Origin: Nocardioides euryhalodurans
GTDB taxonomy: Bacteria; Actinomycetota; Actinomycetes; Propionibacteriales; Nocardioidaceae
Direction: 5' to 3'
Assembly: GCF_004564375.1 (NCBI RefSeq)
Contig: NZ_CP038267.1
Location: forward strand, 3,288,501-3,352,500
Length of the DNA: 64,000 nt
Made by a program: the position numbers and the translations under genes. Position 1 is the first letter of the stretch. Each line of letters starts with the position of its first letter. This document shows positions 34,591 through 43,778 of the stretch, in pieces. The notes beneath the pieces were generated by a model that worked only from the letters and a program-made list of their open reading frames with translations, made no database searches and was not told the origin of the DNA.

Positions 34591-35051
34591 GCTCGGTCCT
34601 CCCGGTCGTGGGTGGCCACGCTCGTGGCGGCCTCGGCGTCTCGCCGCAGTCCGGCGGCGAACGCCTCGAAGGCGGGCTGCATGTCCGGGATCGAGCGGGT
34701 GACGAGGGGCGAGAGCAGGCCGGCGTACGTCTCCGCCATCGTGAAGGTGGTCCGGCCGTCGCCGCTGGGCTCCAGCGTGTAGTGGCGGGTGCCGCTGAAC
34801 AGCCCCAGCGGCATTCCCCCGCGCAGCACGACCCGGCGGCCCGGCTCGAGCTCCACGACCCGCAGCCGGAAGGCGCGCGAGCTGCCCTCGACGTGGATGG
34901 TGACGCGGCCACCGGGCACCAGGCTGCCCTCGAGGCGCCCCAGGGACGTGTCCCGGGACGGCCAGGCCGTCAGGTCCAGGAGCTCGTCCCAGACCCGGCT
35001 GGGGGTGGCGGCGATGTCGGTGCGGGCCTCGAAGGTCGTCATGGTGACCAT
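34587..35051 (-). CDS. SRPBCC-family (START-like) protein
   Basis: A 154-residue protein with the polyketide-cyclase/SRPBCC helix-grip pattern: FEARTDIAATPSRVWDELLDL, then LVPGGRVTIHV, FRLRVVELEPGRRVVLRGGM, and the C-terminal helix PDMQPAFEAFAAGLRRD. Such proteins bind hydrophobic ligands. It is coupled to the next gene and divergent from the YafY-like regulator, with a palindrome between the two starts. An alternative ATG lies three codons in. Confidence 0.83.
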   Translation of the reverse strand: MVTMTTFEARTDIAATPSRVWDELLDLTAWPSRDTSLGRLEGSLVPGGRVTIHVEGSSRAFRLRVVELEPGRRVVLRGGMPLGLFSGTRHYTLEPSGDGRTTFTMAETYAGLLSPLVTRSIPDMQPAFEAFAAGLRRDAEAATSVATHDREDRA

Positions 35052-35066
35052 GCTGCCCGCCCATAC

Positions 35067-35083
35067 CTGACATCATGTGTCAG
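35067..35083. promoter_or_regulatory. Candidate operator CTGACA-N5-TGTCAG
   Basis: Perfect 6-bp inverted repeat CTGACA / TGTCAG with a 5-nt spacer, centred between the start of the SRPBCC gene (35051, minus) and the YafY-like regulator (35100, plus). Its place in a 48-bp divergent intergenic region suggests that the regulator binds it. Confidence 0.5.
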
Positions 35084-35099
35084 TGTTCGGAGACTGTCC

Positions 35100-35612
35100 G
35101 TGAGTGCGCGCCGGCTGCTCAGCCTGCTGCTGCTCCTCCAGAACGGCGGCCGACTGACCGCGGGGGACCTGGCCCGTCGGCTGGAGGTGTCCGAGCGGAC
35201 CGTCCTGCGCGACCTCGACCGGCTCGGCTCCGCTGGCGTCCCGGTCTACGCCGTACGCGGCTGCCGTGGCGGGTTCGAGCTGCTCGACACCTTCGACCAC
35301 GAGGTGCCCGCCCTCCCCGCCGGGATCGTCGCGCCGGCGGGCAGGCTGCGCCGGGTCCGCGTCCGGCTCTCGCCATCGGCGCTCCAGCTCGCCCTCGTGC
35401 AGGGGCGGCCCGAGGCGTGGCGGCCCCGACCGGGCGCGGAACCGCACCCCGACCGGCCCTCCTGGGTGGAGGGCTCCTTCCGGTTCCCGTCCTACGAGGT
35501 GGCCGCGCAGGAGCTGCTGGCGCTCGGGGCCGACGTCGAGGTGCTGCTGCCGGTCGAGCTGCGGGGGACGATGGCCGAGCTCGGGCGTCACATCGCGGAC
35601 CTGCACGCTTGA
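35100..35612 (+). CDS. YafY-like HTH regulator lacking a WYL domain
   Basis: A 170-residue DNA-binding protein. The N-terminal HTH_11 domain (residues 1-60) is typical of YafY/WYL regulators: RRLLSLLLLLQNGGRLTAGDLARRLEVSERTVLRDLDRL in outline. The C-terminal 90 residues (RVRVRLSPSALQLALVQ; FRFPSYEVAAQELLALGADVEVLLPVELRGTMAELG) look like the WCX end of that family. The central WYL ligand domain of about 80 residues is missing, so it is about half the usual length of 310-330. It probably controls the divergent SRPBCC operon through the palindrome at 35067. Confidence 0.82.
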   Translation: MSARRLLSLLLLLQNGGRLTAGDLARRLEVSERTVLRDLDRLGSAGVPVYAVRGCRGGFELLDTFDHEVPALPAGIVAPAGRLRRVRVRLSPSALQLALVQGRPEAWRPRPGAEPHPDRPSWVEGSFRFPSYEVAAQELLALGADVEVLLPVELRGTMAELGRHIADLHA

Positions 35613-35615
35613 CGC

Positions 35616-35639
35616 ATTGGTAACTGGAGTGTTACCAAT
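35616..35639 (+). promoter_or_regulatory. ArsR-type operator ATTGGTAAC-N6-GTTACCAAT
   Basis: Perfect 9-bp inverted repeat with a 6-nt spacer, ending 5 nt before the GTG of the ArsR-family gene. The TTGGTAAC/GTTACCAA form matches operators seen with ArsR-SRPBCC gene pairs. It is the most AT-rich spot for kilobases and leaves no room for an SD, so the mRNA is probably leaderless and autorepressed. Confidence 0.75.
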
Positions 35640-35644
35640 ATCGG

Positions 35645-36010
35645 GTGGACCCCTTCGCCGCCCTCGCCGACCCCGTCCGGCGCGACCTGCTCCGGCGGAT
35701 CGCGCGTGGGCCGGCCCGCGTCGTCGACCTCGCCGCCGACCACGCGATCAGCCGACCCGCGATCAGCCGCCACCTGCGGGTGCTCGGGGAGGCCGACCTG
35801 GTGACGGTCGAGGACCGCGGCCGGGAACGGCACTACTCCCTGGACAGCCGCGGGTTGGCGCCGGTGCAGGCGCTGCTGGCGGAGCTGGCCGCCGGCCCGC
35901 GGTTCGGCGAGCGCCTCCTCGACGGTCTCGACCTCGAGGTCCGGCGCACCGTGCGCGAGCGTTCCACCACCACCGCCACCACCGTGGGCCCGACCGAGGA
36001 GACCGCATGA
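35645..36010 (+). CDS. ArsR-family winged-helix regulator
   Basis: A 121-residue repressor-type protein: MDPFAALADPVRRDLLRRIA, helix-turn-helix VVDLAADHAISRPAISRHLRVL, wing EADLVTVEDRGRERHYSLD. It has no metal-binding Cys pair in the alpha3 helix, so it is of the non-metal class usually paired with SRPBCC/AHSA1 proteins. The GTG start follows the operator at 35616. The TGA overlaps the next ATG. Confidence 0.9.
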   Translation: MDPFAALADPVRRDLLRRIARGPARVVDLAADHAISRPAISRHLRVLGEADLVTVEDRGRERHYSLDSRGLAPVQALLAELAAGPRFGERLLDGLDLEVRRTVRERSTTTATTVGPTEETA

Positions 36011-36531
36011 GCAGCAGCCCCATCACCCCGAGCGCCACCGGCCGGTTCGAGGAGCGCGACGGGACGGCGTACGTCGTCTTCGAGCGCCGGTTCGCGGCTC
36101 CCCTCGAGGACGTCTGGGCGGCCGTCACCGAGCCCGCCCGGCTCGCGCGCTGGATCGGCACCTGGGCCGGCGACCCGGCCTCGGGGGAGGTCGGCTTCTG
36201 GATGACCGCCGAGAGCCCGGACGCGCCGCGCGAGAGCATCCTCATCGACGAGTGCCGGGCGCCGAGCCGGCTGGTGATGCGCTCGGCGCGTCCTGACGAC
36301 TCCTCGGAGCAGTGGACCTGGCAGATCGACCTCGCCGAGGCCGACGGGGTCACGACCCTGACCTTCGCCCAGGAGATGGTCGACGTGACGCTCGCCGAGA
36401 GCGTCGGGCCCGGCTGGGACTACTACCTCGACCGGATGGTCGCGGCCGAGACGGGCGGCGACCTCGACGCCATCGACTTCGACGACTACTACCCGGTGCT
36501 CGCCGCCCACTACCGCGCCGGTCTCACCTGA
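36007..36531 (+). CDS. AHSA1/SRPBCC-domain protein paired with the ArsR regulator
   Basis: A 174-residue START-like protein of the AHSA1 type: VVFERRFAAPLEDVWAAVTEPARLARWIG, then GEVGFWMTAES, CRAPSRLVMRSARPDDSSEQWTWQIDL, and the helix GWDYYLDRMVAAE. ArsR-AHSA1 pairs are common in actinobacteria; the ligand is unknown. The ATG overlaps the regulator stop (ATGA). The 3' end overlaps the convergent synthase-like gene by 8 bp. Confidence 0.87.
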   Translation: MSSSPITPSATGRFEERDGTAYVVFERRFAAPLEDVWAAVTEPARLARWIGTWAGDPASGEVGFWMTAESPDAPRESILIDECRAPSRLVMRSARPDDSSEQWTWQIDLAEADGVTTLTFAQEMVDVTLAESVGPGWDYYLDRMVAAETGGDLDAIDFDDYYPVLAAHYRAGLT

Positions 36532-37198
36532 CCCGGCCGGTGAGCAGCCAGTACTCCTCGTCGCGCTCCTGCAACCGGACCGCCCGCGGCTGGGCGGCCA
36601 CGTCGTCGAAGACCCCGGCCATCGCCCCGAGGAGCTCCGGGGCCCGGTCCATGGACCAGACGACGAGGGCTCCGCCGGGTCGCAGCACGCGCCTGGCGTC
36701 GCCGAGCGAGTCCGACTCGTAGAGCCGGGCGTTGGACTCGTGGACGAGGAAGCTCGGGCCGTTGTCCACGTCGAGCAGCACCAGGTCGTACGACGTCGGA
36801 GCGGCCTCGGCGAGCGCGTCGGTGACGTCGGCGACGACCACGTGGGCGCGCTCGTCGGCCAGCATCGTCTGCCCGTGCGGGACGGTGCCGTCGCGCATCC
36901 ACCCGACGAGCGCCTCCTCGATCTCCACGACGGTGCAGCGCTCCACCCGCGGGTCGGCCAGCACGCGGTGCATCGTGAAGCCGAGCCCCATCCCCCCGAC
37001 CAGCACCTGCCGTGGGGTGTCGACCAGCTCGAGGGCTGCGCTCGCCAGCGCCTCCTCGCTGGTGAACTCCGCGTTGTCCATGACGAACACGCCGTTGGCG
37101 CGGAGCTCGAGGAAGGCCGGTCCGCCCTCCTCACGACGCTCCCGGAGCACCAGCTCCCCGCGCTCGGACTCGGCGCGGGCGACCTCGACGTACTCCAC
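36524..37198 (-). CDS. Spermidine synthase-like Rossmann protein
   Basis: A 224-residue protein with the methyltransferase/aminopropyltransferase core: VLVGGMGLGFTMHRVLAD (motif I), CTVVEIEEALVGWM (motif II acidic), YDLVLLDVDNGPSFLVHESN (motif with DVDNGP). It lacks the N-terminal beta domain of true SpeE and is shorter, so polyamine synthesis is uncertain. GTG 37198 was chosen because GAGG lies 8 nt upstream and the homology-like region starts there; the frame is open further. Copy A of the 46-bp repeat lies just upstream. Confidence 0.78.
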   Translation of the reverse strand: MEYVEVARAESERGELVLRERREEGGPAFLELRANGVFVMDNAEFTSEEALASAALELVDTPRQVLVGGMGLGFTMHRVLADPRVERCTVVEIEEALVGWMRDGTVPHGQTMLADERAHVVVADVTDALAEAAPTSYDLVLLDVDNGPSFLVHESNARLYESDSLGDARRVLRPGGALVVWSMDRAPELLGAMAGVFDDVAAQPRAVRLQERDEEYWLLTGRVR

Positions 37199-37213
37199 GA
37201 GGAGAGCCTCACG

Positions 37214-37260
37214 GACGTCGTGCGGACGGTGCAACCTGGGGCTCCGCGACGTATGACGTT
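37214..37260 (+). repeat. 46-bp paired element, copy A (upstream of the DUF559 gene)
   Basis: Starts GACGTCGTGCG and ends CGTATGACGTT. It matches copy B (38318-38363), in the same orientation, in about four of five positions, with the shared core GTGCAACC..GGCTCCG. It lies 109 bp before the DUF559 start codon and 16 bp before the divergent synthase-like gene. Copies A and B thus flank one gene exactly. Confidence 0.7.
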
Positions 37261-37369
37261 GCTGGCGGCGGAGGCCATCCACCGTCCACAGCCAGAGCTC
37301 CCGCAGGCTCGTCCCCAGGCCGGCCCGCTGCGCCGGCAGGAAGCCGGGCAAGGTCGGCATCGTCGAGGC

Positions 37370-38311
37370 ATGGCCACCCGCACGCCCCACGAAGACCCGC
37401 GCTTCGTCGGAGCCCGCATCGTGGCCGGCGACCAGGGGTGGGTGCTGTCGCGTCCCCAGATGTACGCGCTCGGGATCACACGCTGGGAGATCCGGGGCGA
37501 GCTGCGGTCCGGTCGCTGGCAGCGAGTCGGCGACCAGTCGATCTGCCTGCACAACGCCACGGTCGACGACGTCGGCCACCTGTGGGCCGCGGTCTTCCAG
37601 GGCGGACCGCGAGCCTGCCTCGACGGGGTCGCATCACTGCGGGCCAGCGGGCTGGTGCGCTACGAGGAGGAGCGGATCCGGGTGTCGGTGCCCCGGGGAG
37701 CGCGCGTACGTCGCAGCCACCGCTACGACATCCGGCAGACCAGGCGTTGGCAGGCCGAGGACCTCGCTCCCGGCGGCATCCCGCGCACCCGGGTCGACGT
37801 CGCCGCGGTCAGGGCTGCGCTCTGGGCCAGGACCGATCGGCAGGCGACGTACCTGCTGACACTCGTCGTCCAACAGGGACTCACCACGCCCGAGGCACTC
37901 GGCACCGCCCTGCTCCGCGTCCGCCGCGACCGTCGACGACTGCTGCTCCACACGGTCCTCCACGACCTGCTCGACGGCGCACGGTCCCTCGGTGAGCTCG
38001 ACGTCGGGAACGAGCTGCGACGACGTGGACTCCCGGCGCCGCAGCGGCAGGTGCTCCGGCGCGACTACCGCAACCGCTACTACCTCGACCTGCACTGGCC
38101 TCGCTGGCGGCTGGTCGTCGAGGTCGACGGCATCCACGACGCGTGGGCGGAGAACGTCGTTCGCGACGCCTTGCGGCAGAACGCGCTCGCCCTCGACGGC
38201 GACACCGTGCTGCGGCTGCCGTTGCTCGGCTACCGCCTCGCCCGGGAGGAGTTCTTCGACCAGATCGAGCAAGCCCTCGTGAGGGCTGGCTGGACGGGGC
38301 GGGCCGCCTGA
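37370..38311 (+). CDS. DUF559 nuclease-like protein with N-terminal AbiEi-type winged helix
   Basis: A 313-residue protein. Residues about 20-90 have the AbiEi antitoxin-like winged-helix pattern (GWVLSRPQMYALGITRWEIRGELRSGRWQRV). The C-terminal 110 residues are a DUF559/PD-(D/E)xK nuclease-like domain: LDLHWPRWRLVVEVDGIHDAWAENVVRDALRQNAL in outline, with conserved Asp, Glu and Lys/Gln positions, and VLRLPLLGYRLAREEFFDQIE. Such proteins are abundant in actinobacteria and uncharacterised. A toxin partner is not adjacent. The gene is flanked by two direct 46-bp repeats. Confidence 0.82.
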   Translation: MATRTPHEDPRFVGARIVAGDQGWVLSRPQMYALGITRWEIRGELRSGRWQRVGDQSICLHNATVDDVGHLWAAVFQGGPRACLDGVASLRASGLVRYEEERIRVSVPRGARVRRSHRYDIRQTRRWQAEDLAPGGIPRTRVDVAAVRAALWARTDRQATYLLTLVVQQGLTTPEALGTALLRVRRDRRRLLLHTVLHDLLDGARSLGELDVGNELRRRGLPAPQRQVLRRDYRNRYYLDLHWPRWRLVVEVDGIHDAWAENVVRDALRQNALALDGDTVLRLPLLGYRLAREEFFDQIEQALVRAGWTGRAA

Positions 38312-38317
38312 GCCCGG

Positions 38318-38363
38318 GACGTCATGCGAACCGTGCAACCGATGGCTCCGTCCGTATGACGTC
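38318..38363 (+). repeat. 46-bp paired element, copy B (downstream of the DUF559 gene)
   Basis: Starts GACGTCATGCG and ends CGTATGACGTC, so its ends form a perfect 8-bp inverted repeat (GACGTCAT / ATGACGTC), extended to 10 of 11. It begins 7 bp after the DUF559 stop. Same orientation as copy A at 37214. The palindromic ends could fold, so a terminator role is possible in addition to a mobile-element origin. Confidence 0.7.
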
Positions 38364-38373
38364 AGAGGAGGAG

Positions 38374-38679
38374 TCAGTCGAAGATCTCGCTGAGCCAGCT
38401 CTCCTTGCGCTTCTTGCGGTACGGCTGCTGCCCGTAGGACTGGCCGGGCTGCGAGTAGCGCCGGTCGTGGTCCTGCCGGCGCTGGTCGCGCTCCCGCTCG
38501 TACGACGACGGCGGCGGTGCCGGTGTGGGCGCCGGGGGAGCCTGCATCGTCGAACGCTCGATCAGCTTGTCGAGCTCGCCACGGTCGAGCCACACGCCAC
38601 GGCAGTCGGGGCAGTAGTCGATCTCGATGCCGCTCCGCTCGCTCATGGTGAGCGTCGAACCGTCGTTGGGGCACTTCAT
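38374..38679 (-). CDS. Zf-TFIIB domain protein
   Basis: A 101-residue protein. The N-terminal zinc ribbon is complete: MKCPNDGSTLTMSERSG and IDYCPDCRGVWLDRGELDKLIE, with Cys3 plus the CPDC pair and the W-L-D-x-x-E-L-D motif. The rest is a Pro/Gln/Arg-rich low-complexity tail ending KKRKESWLSEIFD. These small proteins are thought to bind zinc or nucleic acid; function unknown. AGGAGAG lies 5 nt before the ATG. Confidence 0.87.
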   Translation of the reverse strand: MKCPNDGSTLTMSERSGIEIDYCPDCRGVWLDRGELDKLIERSTMQAPPAPTPAPPPSSYERERDQRRQDHDRRYSQPGQSYGQQPYRKKRKESWLSEIFD

Positions 38680-38735
38680 GGGCTCTCCTGTCGTCATCCG
38701 GTGCAACGACGGGTGGGAGCGGGTGGTTCCCGGGT

Positions 38736-40427
<1,692 letters not shown>

Positions 40428-40462
40428 CCGGGAAAGGCTAGTCGCCCGATTAGGCTGGCCGC

Positions 40463-41110
40463 ATGGGAGGACTGCTCGAGCCCCGGGACCAGCCCGGCGA
40501 CCCCAGCCAGCTGCGCATCTCCGACGACGACCGTCACAAGGTCGCGGAGCTGCTGCGCGACGCCGCGGGGGAGGGAAGGCTCGACCTCGAGGAGCTCGAC
40601 GAGCGGCTCGAGGCGACGTACGCCGCCAAGACGTACGGCGACCTCGTGCCGATCACCATCGACCTCCCGGCCCACCCGCAGGAGCAGCGCCCGCCGGTAC
40701 GACCCCGCGAGACGCTGCCTGCGACCACCTCGTACGACTCCTCCGTCGCGATCATGGGCGGCTGCACGCGCAAGGGCGCGTGGCTGGTCCCCGAGCGGCA
40801 CCAGGCGTTCACGCTGATGGGCGGGGTGGAGATCGACCTGCGCGAGGCGACGTTCGCCGGCAGGGAGACGGTGATCTTCGCCAACGCGGTGATGGGCGGC
40901 ATCGACATCTACGTCGACGCTCGCACCCACGTCATCGTCGAGGGCGTCGGGATCATGGGCGCCTTCGACCAGGGGCGCGACAAGGTGCCGGCCGAGGTGA
41001 CCGCGGACTCGCCGGTGGTCCGCGTCAAGGGCGTGGCCCTCATGGCCGGGGTCACCGTGACCCGGAAGGGCCCCCCGCGGGTGAGGCGGAAGCTGCTCGG
41101 CGGGTCCTGA
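40463..41110 (+). CDS. DUF1707 protein with LiaF-like C-terminal domain
   Basis: A 215-residue soluble protein. The N-terminal DUF1707 (SHOCT-like) motif is complete ([41 protein letters not shown] in outline). The C-terminal part ([49 protein letters not shown]) is the beta-strand repeat of the LiaF/cell-wall-active antibiotics response domain. A role in envelope-stress sensing is likely by family. TAGGCT lies 6 nt before the ATG. Its 3' end overlaps lacI-type gene by 59 bp, tail to tail. Confidence 0.88.
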   Translation: MGGLLEPRDQPGDPSQLRISDDDRHKVAELLRDAAGEGRLDLEELDERLEATYAAKTYGDLVPITIDLPAHPQEQRPPVRPRETLPATTSYDSSVAIMGGCTRKGAWLVPERHQAFTLMGGVEIDLREATFAGRETVIFANAVMGGIDIYVDARTHVIVEGVGIMGAFDQGRDKVPAEVTADSPVVRVKGVALMAGVTVTRKGPPRVRRKLLGGS

Positions 41111-42167
41111 GCGGGCCGGTCGACGACCGGACCACGAGGGTGGGCCGGAGCACGACGGTGGGCTCCTCGATGGGCTCCCCGCGTACGACGTGGGTCACCA
41201 TCGCGGCTGCGTGCCGGGCCTGCTGGCCGACCCCCTGCTCCACCGTGGTCAGTCCGAAGGGCGCGGCGAGCGGGTGTCCGTCGACGCCGACCACGGACAG
41301 GTCGTCCGGGGCGCGCAGGCCCCGCGCGAGCAGCCCGTGGAGGGCGCCGATCGCGATCTCGTCGGAGTAGGCAAAGACGGCCGTGGGCGGCTCCGGGAGC
41401 GACAGCAGCTCGTCGACGCCCTCGGCGCCGGCGTTGACGCCGAAGGGGCGGGTGACGACGAGCTCGGGGTCAGGACCGATGCCGGCGGACGCCAGCGCCT
41501 CGTGGTAGCCCCGACTGCGCTCGACGTCCGAGGACCAGCGGGTCCCCTCGGTGTCGTGGGTGCGGATCATGCCGATCCGGCGGTGACCGAGGTCGAGCAG
41601 GTGGCGTACGGCGAGCAGCGCGACGGCGTGGTCGTCGACCCGGACGTGGGGGTAGTCGCGCAGCTGGCCGCCGGCGACGATCACCTGGACGCCGAGCAGG
41701 TCGAGCCGCTGCTCCTCCTCGGCCAGCACCGGCAACGCGATGAGGACCACGGCGTCGACCTTGCGCCGGGCCGGCAGCTCGTGGAAGAAGCGGCTGCGCT
41801 GCGCCTCCCCGTCGACCTGGTAGACGAGCACGTCGAGCTCGGCGCCGCGGAGGACCTCCTCGATGCCGGCGAGCATCGCCGAGTAGAACCACACATCGAT
41901 CCGCGGGACCACCACCGCGACCCGTCCGGTCTCGCGCCGGGAGAGCGAGGAGGCCTGCGGGGAGACGACGTAGGACAGCTCGGCGGCCAGCTCCCGGATC
42001 CGGGCGCGGGTCGGCTCGCTGACCCCCGGGACGTCGCGCAGGGCGCGCGAGACGGTCGCGATCGAGACGCCGGCGCGGGCGGCCACGTCGGCCATGTTGA
42101 CCTCGCCGGGGCGCTGCGGCGCCCGCGGCGTGGGCCGCGGCGGCGTGGGGCCGACCAGCCTGGTCAT
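41052..42167 (-). CDS. LacI-family transcriptional regulator of the sugar ABC operon
   Basis: A 371-residue regulator. A Pro-rich start is followed by the LacI HTH: VNMADVAARAGVSIATVSRALRDVPGVSEPTRARI in outline, including the hinge. The periplasmic-binding-like domain has WFYSAMLAGIEEVLRGA, VDDHAVALLAVRHLLDLGHRRIGMI, VFAYSDEIAIGALHGL and DDLSVVGVDGHPLA. Two AAACGTTT operators lie between it and the divergent transporter operon. TACCTT lies 6 nt before the ATG. It probably represses uptake genes until a sugar is bound. Confidence 0.93.
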   Translation of the reverse strand: MTRLVGPTPPRPTPRAPQRPGEVNMADVAARAGVSIATVSRALRDVPGVSEPTRARIRELAAELSYVVSPQASSLSRRETGRVAVVVPRIDVWFYSAMLAGIEEVLRGAELDVLVYQVDGEAQRSRFFHELPARRKVDAVVLIALPVLAEEEQRLDLLGVQVIVAGGQLRDYPHVRVDDHAVALLAVRHLLDLGHRRIGMIRTHDTEGTRWSSDVERSRGYHEALASAGIGPDPELVVTRPFGVNAGAEGVDELLSLPEPPTAVFAYSDEIAIGALHGLLARGLRAPDDLSVVGVDGHPLAAPFGLTTVEQGVGQQARHAAAMVTHVVRGEPIEEPTVVLRPTLVVRSSTGPLRTRRAASASPAGGPSGSR

Positions 42168-42187
42168 GTGCTCAAGGTACTCATTTG

Positions 42188-42199
42188 GAAAACGTTTGC
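42188..42199. promoter_or_regulatory. LacI-type operator 1 (GAAAACGTTTGC)
   Basis: A 12-bp site with the AAACGTTT palindromic core typical of LacI/PurR-family operators, 21 bp upstream of the lacI-type ATG and close to its -10 TACCTT, so it could serve autorepression. An inverted copy lies 56 bp away at 42244. Confidence 0.75.
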
Positions 42200-42243
42200 G
42201 CAGCCCTCTTGACCATCCTGTGTGACCTGCGCCACGATCGCAT

Positions 42244-42255
42244 GCAAACGTTTTC
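42244..42255. promoter_or_regulatory. LacI-type operator 2 (GCAAACGTTTTC)
   Basis: Exact inverse complement of operator 1. Five helical turns (56 bp) separate the two centres, a spacing that permits looping by a tetramer or cooperative dimers. It lies 153 bp upstream of the substrate-binding protein gene, in the divergent 240-bp region. Confidence 0.75.
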
Positions 42256-42407
42256 GTGACCGACTTGTGACCGACGATCGTCCGTCGACGGCTCGGTGAC
42301 CTCGACAAACGCGATCGTTGTCAGTAAGACAGATTGAAAGGCCCGGTGTGGCAGTCGTCACACTGCCGAGCGGATGAGGTGCCGCGGCGCCTCCACGAGG
42401 AGGGAAC

Positions 42408-43778
42408 ATGGCTACACGGAAGCGGCGCCGGCTCACGGCTGTCGGACTGATGGCCGTCGGCTCGTTGGCGCTCACGGGGTGCCTGCAGAACCCCAACGAG
42501 AGTGGCGCCGCCGGCGCCGGGCTCGAGGGCTACGTCGACAACGCGCAGACCGACGGTGACGGGTCCGTGACCATCCTCGGCGCCTTCGGTGGCACCGAGC
42601 AGGAGGCGTTCGAGGAGTCCCTGGCCGCCTTCGAGGAGGAGTCCGGCATCGACGTCAACTACACCGCCGACCAGGACTTCACCACCACGATCAAGACCCG
42701 GGTCCAGAGCGGCGACAGCCCGGACATCGGCATCTTCCCGCAGCCCGGCGGCATCGCCGAGTTCGTCGACTCCGGCTCGGTGCAGCCGATCGACACCTAC
42801 CTCGACTACGACGCCCTCGACGACACCCTCGTGCCCGGCTTCCTCGACTTCGCCCGCTTCAACGGCCGGGTCTACGCCGCTCCGATGCGGATGGCCGTGA
42901 AGAGCGTCGTCTACTACCCCAAGCAGGCGTGGGAGGAGGCCGGCTACCCCGAGGAGTTCGCGACCTTCCAGGAGCTGATGGAGTTCTCCGACCAGCTCAA
43001 GGCCGACGGGGAGACCCCCTGGTGCATGGGCTGGGAGTCCGACCAGGCCACCGGCTGGGTCGGGACCGACTGGATCGAGCAGATGATGCTCAGCGTCAAC
43101 GGGCCCGACGTCTACGACGACTGGGTCAACCACGACATCCCCTTCAACGACCCCGCGGTCGCCGACGCCACCGACGCCTTCGCCGAGATCGCCAAGACCG
43201 ACGGCACCGTGCTGGGCGGCAAGGAGTCGATCCTCAACACCGCCTTCGCCGAGGCGGCGCTGCCGATGTTCGAGGACCCGCCGCAGTGCTGGATGGAGCG
43301 GCAGGGCAACTTCGGGATCGGCTTCTTCCCCGAGGAGATCCGCAACAACCTCGACGAGGAGGTCGGCGTCTTCCAGTTCCCGCGCTACGACGGCGGCTAC
43401 GACGGCCAGCCGGTGCTGGTGGGCGGTGACTACGCCGCGGTGTTCAACGGCAACGACGACGACGTCGCCCAGGTCATGGAGTTCATCTCCGCCGACAGCT
43501 TCGGTGCCGAGTGGGCAGCCGTCGGTGGCTGGCTCTCGCCGCACGCCACCTTCGACTCCGAGGCCTACCCCGACGACGTGACCCGGGCGATCGCCGACAT
43601 GGCGTACGAGGCGGACGTCATCCGCTACGACGCCTCCGACCTGATGCCCAAGTCCGTCGGCTCCGGCACCTTCTGGACCGAGATGGTCAAGTGGATCGAC
43701 GGCGCCGACACCGCGACCACCCTCGACAACCTGGAGAGCAGCTGGCCGGCGAGCGGTGAGGAGACGGAGGAGTCATGA
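42408..43778 (+). CDS. Sugar ABC transporter substrate-binding lipoprotein (AglE-like)
   Basis: A 456-residue family 1 solute-binding protein. The signal ends in the lipobox ALTGC (MAVGSLALTGCLQN). The mature part has VTILGAFGGTEQEAFEESLAAFEEESGIDVNY in outline, DSPDIGIFPQPG, and an ATGWVGTDWIEQMML hinge segment, as in alpha-glucoside-type binding proteins. SD GGAGGG precedes the ATG. It is the first gene of the operon controlled by the divergent LacI regulator. The overlapping stop couples it to the first permease. Confidence 0.92.
   Translation: MATRKRRRLTAVGLMAVGSLALTGCLQNPNESGAAGAGLEGYVDNAQTDGDGSVTILGAFGGTEQEAFEESLAAFEEESGIDVNYTADQDFTTTIKTRVQSGDSPDIGIFPQPGGIAEFVDSGSVQPIDTYLDYDALDDTLVPGFLDFARFNGRVYAAPMRMAVKSVVYYPKQAWEEAGYPEEFATFQELMEFSDQLKADGETPWCMGWESDQATGWVGTDWIEQMMLSVNGPDVYDDWVNHDIPFNDPAVADATDAFAEIAKTDGTVLGGKESILNTAFAEAALPMFEDPPQCWMERQGNFGIGFFPEEIRNNLDEEVGVFQFPRYDGGYDGQPVLVGGDYAAVFNGNDDDVAQVMEFISADSFGAEWAAVGGWLSPHATFDSEAYPDDVTRAIADMAYEADVIRYDASDLMPKSVGSGTFWTEMVKWIDGADTATTLDNLESSWPASGEETEES

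Noticed and set aside
42346..42367. Two overlapping small hairpins (GTGTG/CACAC and GGCAGT/ACTGCC) in the leader of the sugar-binding protein gene
   Set aside because: Stems of 5-6 bp are common by chance in this DNA and there is no terminator or repeat to support a switch.
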